Origin: Nioella nitratireducens
GTDB lineage: Bacteria; Pseudomonadota; Alphaproteobacteria; Rhodobacterales; Rhodobacteraceae
NCBI RefSeq assembly: GCF_001879715.1
Contig: NZ_MNBW01000012.1
Location: 1 to 64,000 of the forward strand
Reading direction: 5' to 3'
Length of the DNA stretch: 64,000 nt
How positions within the stretch are numbered: the stretch's first letter is position 1; each line of letters begins with the position of its first letter. Shown here one piece after another: positions 7,629 through 18,634 of this stretch. The notes beneath the pieces were generated by a model, which was not told the DNA's origin, did not search any database, and saw nothing but the letters and a program-made list of their open reading frames with translations. A program made the translations under genes and the position numbers.

Positions 7629-8851
7629 TGGACAACATCGCCGGACAGAACAACAGCCTGAAATGGGCCGTGAACATTACCGTCGCGCTGCTGGTTGTCG
7701 CGTGGCTGATCCCGACCGTTGGGCTTTTCGTCTCGTCCTTCCGCGACCGCGACCAGATCACCGCCTCTGGCTGGTGGCTGGCGCCGTTCTCGGTCGAACT
7801 GACCTACCGGACGCGGGCCGATGACGCCGCCCCGAGGCAGGAGGGCGATCTTTGGATCGTCGAAGGCAATATTTTCGGGACCGGCGAAGTGGCCGATGCC
7901 TTTGCCAGCGGCGACGCGTCGATCACCGCCTTTGGCGTGACCGGGCGTGACCCCGCCGCGTTCGCAGCCGGGACCGAGGGCGAAAACCGCGATGGCGGCA
8001 CCTTGTTGGTGATGGCCGATGGCAGTTATCGCTACACCTCGACGGAAGAGCCGGACGCGCGCGGGCCGCGCATCTATTTTGCCGCCGCCACACCGCCCGA
8101 TTTCACGATGGACAACTACCAGACCATCCTGACCGCACAGACGGCCGATGAACGCGCCGCGTCGCAGGCGCAGGGGGCGACCTTCTGGGATCTGCTCTTT
8201 GACGAAGAGGGCATTTTCCGGAACTTCGTCAACACGTTCACGGTGACCATCCCGGCCACGGTCATCCCGATCCTGATCGCGGCCTTCGCGGCCTATGCAT
8301 TGGCGTGGATGGATTTTCCGGGGCGCGGGTTGCTGATCGCCGCCGTGGTGGGCCTGCTGGTCGTGCCGCTGCAACTGGCGCTTGTGCCGCTTCTGAACCT
8401 GCACAACCGCATCGGGATCGGGCAGAGCTTTCTCGGGATATGGATGGCCCATACCGGGTTTGGCCTGCCGCTCGCGATCTATCTTCTGCGTAACTACATG
8501 GTCGGGTTGCCGCGCGACATCATCGAGGGCGCGAAGGTGGATGGGGCGACGGATTTCCAGATCTTCACCAAGATCATCCTGCCGCTCAGCTTTCCGGCGC
8601 TGGCAAGCTTTGCCATTTTCCAGTTTCTCTGGACCTGGAATGACCTGTTGGTCGCCAAGGTGTTCCTGCCCTCCGACGATGCCTCGAAGGTGATGACCGT
8701 TCGGATCGCCGACGACCTGCTCGGCTCTCGTGGGGGGGACTGGGGCATTCTGGCGGCGGCGGCCTTCGTCTCGATCGCGGTGCCCGTTATCGTGTTCTTC
8801 ACAATGCAACGTTTCCTCGTGCGCGGCCTGTTGGCCGGCTCGGTCAAGTAA
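7628..8851 (+). CDS. aglG: Alpha-glucoside ABC transporter permease AglG
   Basis: A 407-residue MalG-like permease. TM1 lies at about 15-37. A soluble insert of roughly 100 residues (about 60-160) follows, before the remaining transmembrane helices start near residue 200. The EAA loop is PRDIIEGAKVDGATDFQIF. Ordinary MalG-type permeases are about 280 residues; AglG proteins are longer because of this periplasmic insert, so the length supports the Agl assignment. It pairs with AglF and the ATPase encoded downstream. Confidence 0.9.
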   Translation: MDNIAGQNNSLKWAVNITVALLVVAWLIPTVGLFVSSFRDRDQITASGWWLAPFSVELTYRTRADDAAPRQEGDLWIVEGNIFGTGEVADAFASGDASITAFGVTGRDPAAFAAGTEGENRDGGTLLVMADGSYRYTSTEEPDARGPRIYFAAATPPDFTMDNYQTILTAQTADERAASQAQGATFWDLLFDEEGIFRNFVNTFTVTIPATVIPILIAAFAAYALAWMDFPGRGLLIAAVVGLLVVPLQLALVPLLNLHNRIGIGQSFLGIWMAHTGFGLPLAIYLLRNYMVGLPRDIIEGAKVDGATDFQIFTKIILPLSFPALASFAIFQFLWTWNDLLVAKVFLPSDDASKVMTVRIADDLLGSRGGDWGILAAAAFVSIAVPVIVFFTMQRFLVRGLLAGSVK

Positions 8852-8866
8852 GGAACCGAAAGACCC

Positions 8867-10514
8867 ATGAACCTCATGCAAGACATGTCCCCCGCCCATG
8901 TGGCGGCCCCCGACAAGGACTGGTGGCGGGGGGCGGTAATCTACCAGATCTACCCCCGCAGCTTCCAGGACTCGAACGGTGACGGGATCGGTGATCTCTC
9001 TGGCATCATTCACCGGCTGGACCATATCGCGGGCCTCGGGGTCGATGCGATCTGGATTTCGCCGTTCTTCCGTTCGCCCATGCTCGATTTCGGTTATGAT
9101 GTCTCGGATTACCGAGACGTCGATCCGATGTTCGGTACGCTGGGGGATTTCGACGCGCTTATCGCCCGGGCCCATGAATTGGGGCTGAAGGTGCTGATCG
9201 ACCTTGTCATCAGCCATACCTCGGACCAGCACGCGTGGTTTCAGGAAAGCCGCCAGAGCCGCGAAAATTCGCGCTCGGACTGGTATGTCTGGGCCGACGC
9301 CAAGCCCGATGGCACCCCCCCCAACAACTGGCTGTCGATCTTCGGCGGCTCGGCATGGGAATGGGATGGCGAGCGGATGCAGTACTACCTGCACAACTTC
9401 CTGACGCAGCAACCCGACCTGAACCTGCACAACCCCGACGTGCAGGACGCGCTGCTGGACGTGGTGCGGTTCTGGCTGGAGCGCGGCGTCGATGGCTTTC
9501 GTCTGGATACGATCAATTTCTACTTCCATGACAAGGAATTGCGGGACAATCCTGCCCTGAACCCGGAAGAGCGTAACGCCACCATCGCGCCAGAAGTGAA
9601 CCCCTATAACTGGCAAGATCACCTTTATGACAAGAACCAGCCCGAAAACCTGGACTTCCTGAAACGCTTTCGCGCGGTGCTGGACGAGTTTCCCGCAGCC
9701 GCCGCCGTGGGCGAAGTCGGCGACGCGCAGCGCGGGTTGGAAATTCAGGCCGACTACACCTCGGGCGGCGACAAGGTGCATATGTGCTATTCCTTCGAGT
9801 TCCTGTCCGGCATCGCCCCGACCGCCGACCGGGTGGGCGAGGTGCTGAGCCGCTACGAGGACGGCATCGGCGACGGATGGGCCTGTTGGGCGTTTTCCAA
9901 TCATGACGTGGTGCGCCATGCGACCCGGTGGGCGCTGAGCCCCGCCGCGCAGCGCAATTACGCTGCCCTGCTTCTGGCGATGCGCGGCTCGGTTTGCCTG
10001 TATCAGGGCGAAGAGCTGGGACTGACCGAGGCCTACGTGCCCTACGAGCATTTGCAAGACCCCTACGGCATCCGCTTCTGGCCCAAGTTCAAGGGCCGCG
10101 ACGGGTGTCGCACGCCGATGCCATGGGTCACCGATAATGGCAATGGCGGCTTCACCGAGGGCAAGCCGTGGCTGCCGATCGCCGTCGAACACCTGGCGCA
10201 ATCGGTGTCGGCGCAGGACGGGCAGGACGACAGCATGTTGGCCTTCTACCGCCGCATGATCGCCTTTCGCGCCACCGAACCGGCGCTGTCCAAGGGCAGT
10301 TTCGAGCTGTTGCGGGCCGGGGACGGGATTGTTGCGTTCATACGGGAGCATGACGGACGGCGCGTGCTCTGCGCCTTCAACCTGTCCGATGCGCCGTTGG
10401 AATTTGACTGGCCGGAGGGCGACTGGACGCCGCTCGCCGCGCCGTTCGAGCAGGCGAAGAGACCGTTTATCGGGCCTTGGCAGGCCGTCTTCGCAGCATC
10501 AGGGGAGGGAACCG

Positions 10515-10522
<8 letters not shown>
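8867..10522 (+). CDS. aglA: Alpha-glucosidase, glycoside hydrolase family 13
   Basis: A 551-residue cytoplasmic GH13 enzyme (oligo-1,6-glucosidase/alpha-glucosidase subfamily) that cleaves alpha-glucosides brought in by the adjacent transporter. The family starts with WWRGAVIYQIYPRSFQD. The conserved regions are DLVISHTSDQH (about 112-122), GFRLDT with nucleophile Asp214, AVGEVGD with acid/base Glu283, and SNHDVVR with the stabilising Asp347. No signal peptide is present. The last 8 bases overlap the ATPase gene. Confidence 0.92.
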
Positions 10523-11609
<1,087 letters not shown>

Positions 11610-11634
11610 CGCCAAGCTCACAATCCCGCGACGG

Positions 11635-11681
11635 AACGGCCCCTTTGGTGCGGAAACCTGCCACTGGGGCCGTTCGCCTTT
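11635..11681 (+). terminator. Probable terminator of the agl operon
   Basis: AACGGCCCC (11635-11643) pairs perfectly with GGGGCCGTT (11666-11674) around a 22-nt loop, and CGCCTTTT follows. The long loop makes it weaker than a classic terminator, but it sits just after the last gene of the operon. Confidence 0.6.
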
Positions 11682-11737
11682 TGACCCTCCTTTCGCGCGT
11701 GCCTATAAGGCAGAAGCGCGGCGCGGAGATATTGCGT

Positions 11738-14359
11738 ATGATCCGATTCATCTTTTCCTTTTTCGGGGGCATTTTCAGCTTCCTGACCAACGGGCTTGTC
11801 ATGGGCGCGTTGATCGCCGGGGGCGTGGTGTTTTCCTATGCGCGCGACCTGCCGGACTATCAGACGCTGGCCCAGTATGCCCCCGCCACGATCAGCCGGA
11901 TCTACTCGGGCGAGGGCCAGATCATGGATGAATTCGCCGCCGAACGGCGGATTTACGCCTCGATTGACGAAATCCCCGATCTGGTCGCCCATGCTTTCGT
12001 CAGTGCCGAAGATCGCAATTTCTACGAACATGCGGGCTATGACCCGCGCGCCATCGCGGCGGCCTTTATCGAGGCGGTGCGATCGCGCGGGCGCGACGTG
12101 CGGGGCGCCTCGACCATCACCCAACAGGTGATGAAGAACTTCCTGCTCGACGGCTCGCGCACCATCGAGCGGAAGATCCGTGAAATCATTCTTGCCGCCC
12201 GGATCGAGCGCACGCTTACCAAGGACCGCATTCTGGAACTTTACCTGAACGAGATTTTCCTGGGCCAGAACTCCTATGGCGTGGCCGCAGCCGCGCAGAC
12301 CTATTTCAACGCCGACCTCGCCGATTTACGCCCTGAACAGGCCGCTTATCTGGCGGCGCTGCCGCAGGCACCGTCGCAATTGCACCCGGTGCGCGACTAC
12401 GACCGCGCCGTCAGCCGCCGCAATTACGTGCTGCGCGAGATGTTCCAGAACGGCTATCTCAGCGAGACCGAGATGCAGCGCGCGCAGGCCGCGCCGCTGG
12501 AAACCGTGCAGGGCGGGCAGATCGAACCTTTCCGCGCGCAACTGCCGCCGCGCAACTATTTCACCGATGAAATCCGCCGCCAATTGAGCCGTGATTTCGG
12601 GCAGGACGAATTTTTCTCGGGCGGCTACACCGTGCGCGCGACGATGGATGGCAGCCTTCAGGGCGCCGCCGAACGCTCGTTGCGCCGGGCGCTGGAAAGC
12701 TACGACCGGGACCGGGGCCTGTGGCGCCCGCCGCTGGCCACCATCGACCCCGATGATCTGGCCGCCGCTGGCGAAGATGGCTGGCGCGACCTGCTGGCCG
12801 AGGTCTCGATCCCGCGCGACATTGACGGGTGGCATGTGGCCGTGGTGCTGGAGGTTGGCAACACCCATGCCCGCATCGGTATCGAGGGTGTCGAGGATGA
12901 CGAGGACGGCCACTGGATTGCACCGGAAGACGTGACATGGGCGCGCCCGGTCGATGCGGACGGCAACCGGGGCGACCGCGCACAAGTGGCGGGTGACCTG
13001 CTGACCGTGGGTGACGTTGTCCATGTGCGGGCCATCACCGACGGCAACGGCGATTTCCAACGCTGGTCGCTACGTCAGATCCCCGAGGTGCAGGGCGGCT
13101 TCATGGCGATGGACGTGAATACCGGCCGGGTGCTGGCGATGCAGGGGGGGTTTTCCTACCAGTATTCGTCCTTCAACCGCGCCACCCAGGCGACGCGGCA
13201 GCCGGGGTCGAACTTCAAGCCCTTCGTCTATGCCGCCGCGCTTGATTCCGGCTATAGCCCCAATACCATCGTGCTGGATGCCCCGATCGAGGTGGATACG
13301 GGTGAAGGCATCTGGCGGCCAACCAACGCCTCGAACGAATTTCTCGGCCCCGCGCCGATGCGCATCGGCCTTGAACGGTCGCGCAACCTGATGACCGTGC
13401 GTCTGGCCCAAGATCTGGGGATGGAGACGGTGGCCCGCTATGCCGAACGCTTTGGTGTCTATGACGAGTTGCAGCCTTACCTGGCGAACTCTCTTGGGGC
13501 GCAGGAAACCACGCTGTTCCGCATCGTGGCGGCCTATGCGATGTTTGCCAATGGCGGCGAACGGGTCGAACCGACGCTGGTTGACCGGGTGCAGGACCGC
13601 TTTGGTCAGACGGTCTATCGCCACGACCAGCGCATCTGTCAGGACTGCGCCGCCGGGGAACTGCCCGAAGGCGAGGCCCCCCGCATCGTGTCGAACCGCG
13701 AGCGGGTGATCGACGCGATCACCGCCTATCAGTTGACCTCGATGATGCAGGGTGTGGTCCAGCGCGGCACGGCCGCCGGCACCGTTGGTTCGGCAGGGCT
13801 GGGTGTTCCCATCGCGGGCAAGACCGGCACCACCAACGACGCGCGGGACGTATGGTTTACCGGCTTTTCGTCCAATATCGTGGCGGGCTGCTACATTGGT
13901 TATGACACGCCGCGCCCGCTTGGCCGGGGGGCCTCGGGCGGGGCGATTTGCGGCCCGGTCTTTGCCGATTTCATGCGGGTGGCCATCGACGAATATGGCG
14001 GCGGTCCGTTCCGGGTGCCGCCGGGCGGGCATTTCTACCCGATCGACCGCTATTCCGGCCAGCGGCTGGAAGATGGCGCCTCGGGCCCCGACGTGGTGCG
14101 CGAGTATTTCCGCGACGGCTATGAGCCGTTCTTCGGTATGCTCTCGGTTGTCGATGGGGGCTTTGGCATGGGCAGCAGCTTGCCGATGTTCGGCGCTGGC
14201 GGTAACCCGAATGCGCCCTCCACCGATGGCGGTGAGGTGGTGGATGGCAACACAACCGCGCAGGGTGAGGGCGGCACGGTCGAAACCTCGACCGGCAACA
14301 CAGCGCGGGTGCCGCTTGGCACCGGCTTTGGTGAACTGACCTCGGGCGGGCTTTACTGA
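11738..14359 (+). CDS. mrcA: Penicillin-binding protein 1A, bifunctional peptidoglycan synthase
   Basis: An 873-residue class A PBP that polymerises and crosslinks peptidoglycan in the periplasm. The N-terminal membrane anchor is at about 3-34. The GT51 glycosyltransferase has SAEDRNFYEH with catalytic Glu91 and GASTITQQ. The transpeptidase has nucleophile Ser491 in PGSNFKP, SRN, and Lys695 in KTGTTND. An OB-like insert lies between the two domains. The C-terminal tail (about 820-873) is low-complexity Gly/Thr/Glu-rich. The ATG at 11738 with GGAG about 10 bp upstream gives the anchor directly; the frame is open to 11645. Confidence 0.94.
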   Translation: MIRFIFSFFGGIFSFLTNGLVMGALIAGGVVFSYARDLPDYQTLAQYAPATISRIYSGEGQIMDEFAAERRIYASIDEIPDLVAHAFVSAEDRNFYEHAGYDPRAIAAAFIEAVRSRGRDVRGASTITQQVMKNFLLDGSRTIERKIREIILAARIERTLTKDRILELYLNEIFLGQNSYGVAAAAQTYFNADLADLRPEQAAYLAALPQAPSQLHPVRDYDRAVSRRNYVLREMFQNGYLSETEMQRAQAAPLETVQGGQIEPFRAQLPPRNYFTDEIRRQLSRDFGQDEFFSGGYTVRATMDGSLQGAAERSLRRALESYDRDRGLWRPPLATIDPDDLAAAGEDGWRDLLAEVSIPRDIDGWHVAVVLEVGNTHARIGIEGVEDDEDGHWIAPEDVTWARPVDADGNRGDRAQVAGDLLTVGDVVHVRAITDGNGDFQRWSLRQIPEVQGGFMAMDVNTGRVLAMQGGFSYQYSSFNRATQATRQPGSNFKPFVYAAALDSGYSPNTIVLDAPIEVDTGEGIWRPTNASNEFLGPAPMRIGLERSRNLMTVRLAQDLGMETVARYAERFGVYDELQPYLANSLGAQETTLFRIVAAYAMFANGGERVEPTLVDRVQDRFGQTVYRHDQRICQDCAAGELPEGEAPRIVSNRERVIDAITAYQLTSMMQGVVQRGTAAGTVGSAGLGVPIAGKTGTTNDARDVWFTGFSSNIVAGCYIGYDTPRPLGRGASGGAICGPVFADFMRVAIDEYGGGPFRVPPGGHFYPIDRYSGQRLEDGASGPDVVREYFRDGYEPFFGMLSVVDGGFGMGSSLPMFGAGGNPNAPSTDGGEVVDGNTTAQGEGGTVETSTGNTARVPLGTGFGELTSGGLY

Positions 14360-14376
14360 CACCCTTCGCCTTGGCG

Positions 14377-14396
14377 CCGGGCGCGCGCCCGGTTTT
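14377..14396 (+). terminator. Terminator after the PBP1A gene
   Basis: CCGGGC-GCGC-GCCCGG (14377-14392) is a perfect six-pair stem with a four-base loop, followed directly by TTTT. It separates PBP1A from the release factor gene. Confidence 0.7.
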
Positions 14397-14485
14397 GGCG
14401 GCCCCGGCACCGTGCGCCCGCTTGCAGGCGGGCAAGGGCTGGTCTACATCCAACCGATAGCAATGACAGGCAGGCGAGTTGAACC

Positions 14486-15613
14486 ATGCGGGCCGAAACC
14501 CAGAGCCATATCGAGAAAATCCGGAAATCCCTGACCCTTCTGGGCCAGCGGATGGACCTTGAGACGGCGGACCACCGGCTGGAGGAATTCAACGCGCGCG
14601 TCGAAGACCCTGATCTGTGGAACGACCCCGACAAGGCGCAGAAGCTGATGCGCGACCGGCAGGTTCTGGTCGACAAGCTTGCGACCTACAAGGCGATCAC
14701 GACCGGGCTCAACGACAATATCGAGCTGATCGAACTGGGCGAGATGGAGGATGACGACGATGTCGTCACCGAGGCGGAAGAGGCGCTGAAGGCCTTGGCC
14801 AAGACCGCCGCCGCCAAGGAGCTGGAGGCGCTTTTGGATGGCGAGGCCGACAGCAATGATACCTTCCTCGAGATCAACTCGGGCGCGGGCGGCACCGAAA
14901 GCTGTGACTGGGCGTCGATCCTTGCGCGGATGTATGTCCGTTGGGCCGAGAAAAAGGGCTACGAGGTCGAGCTTCAGGCTGAAAGCGCCGGCGAAGAGGC
15001 GGGCATAAAATCGGCCACCTACAAGATTTCCGGCCACAATGCCTATGGCTGGCTGAAATCGGAATCAGGTGTGCATCGCCTTGTGCGGATCAGCCCCTAT
15101 GACAGCGCTGCCCGGCGGCACACGTCCTTCAGCTCGGTCTGGGTTTACCCCGTGGTCGACGACAATATCGAGATCGAGGTGAACCCCTCTGACATCCGCA
15201 TCGACACCTACCGGTCGTCGGGTGCTGGCGGTCAGCACGTGAACACCACGGATTCGGCTGTTCGGATCACCCACATTCCCACGGGGATCGTGGTCACAAG
15301 CTCGGAGAAGTCGCAGCACCAGAACCGCGATATCGCCATGAAGGCGCTGAAATCGCGGCTCTACCAGCAGGAACTGGACCGCCGCAACGCCGCCATCAAC
15401 GAGGCGCATGAGAACAAGGGCGACGCGGGCTGGGGCAACCAGATCCGGTCCTATGTGCTTCAACCCTACCAGATGGTGAAAGACCTGCGGACGGGGTTCG
15501 AGACCTCGGATACCCAAGGCGTGCTTGACGGCGATCTGGACGGGTTGATGGCCAGCGTGCTGGCCATGGACGTTTCCGGCAAGAGCCGCGCCGAGGCCCA
15601 GTCCGAGGACTGA
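14486..15613 (+). CDS. prfB: Peptide chain release factor 2
   Basis: A 375-residue class I release factor recognising UAA/UGA. It has SPY in [14 protein letters not shown] at the tripeptide-anticodon (SPF) position that distinguishes RF2 from RF1, and GGQ (248-250) in [10 protein letters not shown] that triggers peptidyl-tRNA hydrolysis. The reading frame is continuous from the start, with no in-frame TGA or slippery site near codon 25, so the autoregulatory frameshift known from enterobacterial prfB is absent. The methylase PrmC that modifies the GGQ glutamine is encoded at 36981. Confidence 0.95.
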   Translation: MRAETQSHIEKIRKSLTLLGQRMDLETADHRLEEFNARVEDPDLWNDPDKAQKLMRDRQVLVDKLATYKAITTGLNDNIELIELGEMEDDDDVVTEAEEALKALAKTAAAKELEALLDGEADSNDTFLEINSGAGGTESCDWASILARMYVRWAEKKGYEVELQAESAGEEAGIKSATYKISGHNAYGWLKSESGVHRLVRISPYDSAARRHTSFSSVWVYPVVDDNIEIEVNPSDIRIDTYRSSGAGGQHVNTTDSAVRITHIPTGIVVTSSEKSQHQNRDIAMKALKSRLYQQELDRRNAAINEAHENKGDAGWGNQIRSYVLQPYQMVKDLRTGFETSDTQGVLDGDLDGLMASVLAMDVSGKSRAEAQSED

Positions 15614-15691
15614 GCCCGCCATTCCGCCCTGATTTCCCTTGGCACGGTCAAGCATCCTCCCGTAGCATCGCGCGCAAGGGAGTATTTCGTG

Positions 15692-16483
15692 ATGAGTGAT
15701 ACCAGCCAGGCTTTGCCTGCCGCGTCAAAGGTGCCCGAAATCCGGGACATGCAGATGGGCGATATAGCCTATGCCCTGCGGTGCGGATGGCGGGACTTCC
15801 GGCAAAAACCCATGATGGGGCTGTTCTTTTCGCATATCTACGTGATCGGTGGATGGGCGATGTATGTCTTCTTTTTCGTCACCGGGCAAATCTGGTGGGC
15901 GCTGCCCTTTACTGTCGGCTTCCCGCTGATGGCTCCGTTTCTGGCCGTTGGGCTTTACGAGGTGTCGCGGCGGCTGGAGATGGGAGATACCGATTTCCGG
16001 CGCAACGATATCTTTGGCGTGGTTTGGCGTCAGCGGCTCAGGCAGTTACCGCTGATGTCGTGGGTCATCATCGTCTATTTCCTGTTCTGGTCGTTCTTTG
16101 CCCATATGCTGTTCGCGTTGTTCATGGGGCCGTCGGTGCTGATGAATGTCAGCTCAAGCTATGCCTATCTTTTGCAGTCAGAGGGGCTGCTGATGCTGCT
16201 GACCGGCACCGCCTTCGGCGCGGTTTTCGCCTTTGTCCTTTTTTGCCTGACGGTGATCTCGCTGCCGCTGCTGTTGGACAAGGAACTGGATTTCGTGACG
16301 GCCATGATCACCAGCATCGCCGTGGTCAAGCGTAACCCCAAGGTCATGATTGCGTGGGGGATGGTGATCGCAACGCTCAGTTTCGCTGCCATGGCGCCCG
16401 CACTTCTGGGGTTGTTCATCGTGCTGCCGGTGCTTGGACACGCAAGCTGGCATGTCTATCGCCGGGCGCTTGAAACCGAGTAG
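15692..16483 (+). CDS. DUF2189 integral membrane protein
   Basis: A 263-residue protein with about six hydrophobic segments in a hydrophilic-loop pattern typical of DUF2189 (for example GLFFSHIYVIGGWAMYVFF near the N-terminus). AAGGGAG at 15676-15682 supports either GTG 15689 or ATG 15692; the ATG has the better spacing. The function of the family is unknown. It is monocistronic between prfB and the convergent bactofilin gene. Confidence 0.8.
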   Translation: MSDTSQALPAASKVPEIRDMQMGDIAYALRCGWRDFRQKPMMGLFFSHIYVIGGWAMYVFFFVTGQIWWALPFTVGFPLMAPFLAVGLYEVSRRLEMGDTDFRRNDIFGVVWRQRLRQLPLMSWVIIVYFLFWSFFAHMLFALFMGPSVLMNVSSSYAYLLQSEGLLMLLTGTAFGAVFAFVLFCLTVISLPLLLDKELDFVTAMITSIAVVKRNPKVMIAWGMVIATLSFAAMAPALLGLFIVLPVLGHASWHVYRRALETE

Positions 16484-16506
16484 GCAGGGGGGCGCGCCAC
16501 CGAAAA

Positions 16507-16531
16507 CGGCCCCACGAAATTCGCGGGGCCG
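16507..16531. terminator. Bidirectional hairpin between convergent genes
   Basis: CGGCCCC (16507-16513) pairs with GGGGCCG (16525-16531). It lies between the convergent ends of the DUF2189 and bactofilin genes. There is no strong T-run on either side, so it may be a weak terminator. Confidence 0.5.
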
Positions 16532-16563
16532 CCCATGACATAAGTGATCTGGAGAGTCGCCGA

Positions 16564-17112
16564 TCAGGCGTCGGTGGTGCCGTTCTGGGGCGCCGCTGCT
16601 TTGGCGGCGGCGGCCTGCTGCGGTTGTGCCGCGGGGCGCTTGTTGGTGCCGCCATTGGACAGCGGGTCTTCCTGACGCTGCACCGAGCCTTCGAAATGCG
16701 CACCGCTTTCGATGGCGATGGTCTTGTGGATGATGTCGCCTTCGACCTTGGCGGTCGAGGTCAGGCGCACTTTTAGGCCACGGACACGGCCAACGACGCG
16801 GCCGGTCACGACGATGTCGTCGGCCACGATCTCGCCCTCTATGGTGGCGCCTTCGCCTACGGTCAGCAGATGTGCGCGGATGTCGCCCTGCACGGTGCCT
16901 TCCACCTGAATATCGCCGGTGGTCCGAAGATTACCGGTGATCGTCAGATCCGAGCTGAGAACGGATGCGGGCGGTTTGGGCTTGGAGCTGGTAAGGGGCA
17001 TAGAGGATTTGTCCGAGGATCCTGACTTGGCGGGCTCTGCCGCAGTTTCGGGTTTTTCGGCGGTTCCGGCTGCTTTTGCGCCGGGCTCGTTGATCTTGGA
17101 TTTAGAAAACAT
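16564..17112 (-). CDS. Bactofilin (polymer-forming cytoskeletal protein)
   Basis: A 182-residue bactofilin. The central region (about 55-150) is a run of short beta-helix repeats (DLTITGNLRTTGDIQVEGTV and similar) flanked by disordered tails: a Lys/Glu/Pro-rich N-terminus and an Ala/Gln-rich C-terminus. Bactofilins polymerise without nucleotides and scaffold cell-wall enzymes. Its start overlaps the end of the M23 peptidase gene by 11 bp, so the two are co-translated. This pairing is known from other alphaproteobacteria, where bactofilin and the LmdC-type peptidase act together in morphogenesis. Confidence 0.92.
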   Translation of the reverse strand: MFSKSKINEPGAKAAGTAEKPETAAEPAKSGSSDKSSMPLTSSKPKPPASVLSSDLTITGNLRTTGDIQVEGTVQGDIRAHLLTVGEGATIEGEIVADDIVVTGRVVGRVRGLKVRLTSTAKVEGDIIHKTIAIESGAHFEGSVQRQEDPLSNGGTNKRPAAQPQQAAAAKAAAPQNGTTDA

Positions 17113-18457
17113 TTCTACCTGCCGTAATGTACGTCATGGGGTTTCGGGGCGTGCCACCGGTGCGAACCTCATAGTGAAGATGGGGCCCCGTCGACCGTCC
17201 GGTGCTTCCCATATCACCGATCCGATCCCCGCGCGAGACCCTTTGGCCCTCCTGAACCCGTATGCGCGACATATGGGCGTAGCGCGTTTCAAAGCCCATG
17301 GCGTGGCGCAGCACCACGACATTGCCGTATCCGCTCTGCCGTCCGGCAAAGCTGACAACCCCGTCGCCGGTCGCGTAGATCGGCGAGCCGTGCGCCCCGG
17401 CCATGTCCACACCGGAATGCAGACGCCGCCCGCCATTGAACGGGTCGCTGCGATAGCCAAAGGTCGAGCTGATCCGGTAAGACGTGCGCAAAGGCATTGA
17501 AAACGGAAGGTTTTCGGCTGCCATGCGGCGCAGGTTCAGCAGGTCGAGCTGGGCCAGAACCTCATTGGCGCGAATCTCTTCCGGGTCGGGTTCTTCGCCG
17601 CTCGACGACATGGTGATCGGCATCAGCGGGCCACCTTGTCCGTTGTAGCTGGCGCGCATCTGGTTCACCAGATCATCGGTCGACAGGCCCGCGTCCTGGA
17701 ACATCGTGTCGAGCGGGGCCATCGACATCTCGACCGCGTCTTCGATCTGCGCGAAAATCCGCTCGTTGCGTTCATCGGCAAGGGCTTGGGTAAATTCGAG
17801 ATCGCCAACCTCGTCTTCGGCGTTGCGGGCGGTGGCCACGGCATCGTCGCGTTCATCGGCGGCCCGGCGCAACGCCATCGACAGATAATCGACGGTGCGT
17901 TCCATTTCCTGCGCGCGGGCGGCGGCGGTCTGGACCGGGCTGTCGTCGTTTTCGATCTCGGCTTGCAGCGCGGCCATCTGTTCGCGGGCGGTGTCGCGTT
18001 CGCCCATCACCCGTCGCAGCGTGGTCTGGATGACCTCGACAGCGGTTTCCAGTTCGCGGCGGCGCTCTTCCGAGGCCAGCAGGCGCGATTGCATGGCCGA
18101 AACCTCGTCCATCGCCACCGAAAACCGCTCTTGGCTGGCCTGCGCTTCCGAGGCGCGGGCATCGCGTTCCTGCGAGATGGCGTTGAGCCGACTTTCATAG
18201 GCAATCTGCGCGCGCTCGGCCTGATCGCGGACGCTGCCGGCGCTGATCGAGTCGATCAGGAAGATCGAGGTAACGATCACCGTCCAGCCCACAACCAGCG
18301 AGCAGCCCGTCAGCATCACCGCTTGCGTGGCGGGCCGCAGACGCACGTAGCGCATGCCTTGGTCGGATTTCAGGAAGAGCCGCTGCTCTGGCAAATATCG
18401 TTCAAGAACCGTATTCAGACGGTTGGTCAGGCGTGTTTTCACGTCGCTGTGCCCCAT
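17102..18457 (-). CDS. M23 family metallopeptidase with coiled coil (LmdC-like)
   Basis: A 451-residue membrane-anchored peptidoglycan endopeptidase. A cytoplasmic N-terminus (about 1-40) is followed by one transmembrane helix (about 43-66) and a long Glu/Arg/Ala-rich coiled coil (about 75-230). The C-terminal LytM domain has zinc ligands His347 and Asp351 (LHSGVDMAG) and His428 in HLH (426-428), so it should be catalytically active. The ATG at 18457 is preferred over an upstream frame opening at 18562, which adds a basic, non-conserved stretch. It is the first gene of the operon with bactofilin. Confidence 0.9.
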   Translation of the reverse strand: MGHSDVKTRLTNRLNTVLERYLPEQRLFLKSDQGMRYVRLRPATQAVMLTGCSLVVGWTVIVTSIFLIDSISAGSVRDQAERAQIAYESRLNAISQERDARASEAQASQERFSVAMDEVSAMQSRLLASEERRRELETAVEVIQTTLRRVMGERDTAREQMAALQAEIENDDSPVQTAAARAQEMERTVDYLSMALRRAADERDDAVATARNAEDEVGDLEFTQALADERNERIFAQIEDAVEMSMAPLDTMFQDAGLSTDDLVNQMRASYNGQGGPLMPITMSSSGEEPDPEEIRANEVLAQLDLLNLRRMAAENLPFSMPLRTSYRISSTFGYRSDPFNGGRRLHSGVDMAGAHGSPIYATGDGVVSFAGRQSGYGNVVVLRHAMGFETRYAHMSRIRVQEGQRVSRGDRIGDMGSTGRSTGPHLHYEVRTGGTPRNPMTYITAGRNVF

Positions 18458-18634
18458 TACCCTTGTCGATCGCCGCGCGCTGTCCCTGTCCCCACAAAGC
18501 AAACGCCAGCATCCAAGGGGATAGGACAAACGCCGGTTCGGCTCAAACCTTTTTCCCGCCAACCTGTGGATAAACCCGCTTTTCCGCCGGCGTTTGGCGA
18601 GATTCCGCCCAAATTGGGGGCTTTCGGGCAGCGG

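Noticed and set aside
7505-10351. Very long open frames on the strand opposite well-supported genes (for example 7505-10351, 32790-34844, 42316-44481, 1671-3014)
   Set aside because: They lie entirely antisense to conserved genes (agl operon, uvrA, lptD/lptG, glk/beta-glucosidase), have Arg/Gly/His-rich composition and no domain signature. They are a by-product of high GC content.
14486-14580. Programmed frameshift in prfB
   Set aside because: The frame is continuous, and no in-frame TGA or slippery CTTTGA-like site is seen near codon 25.
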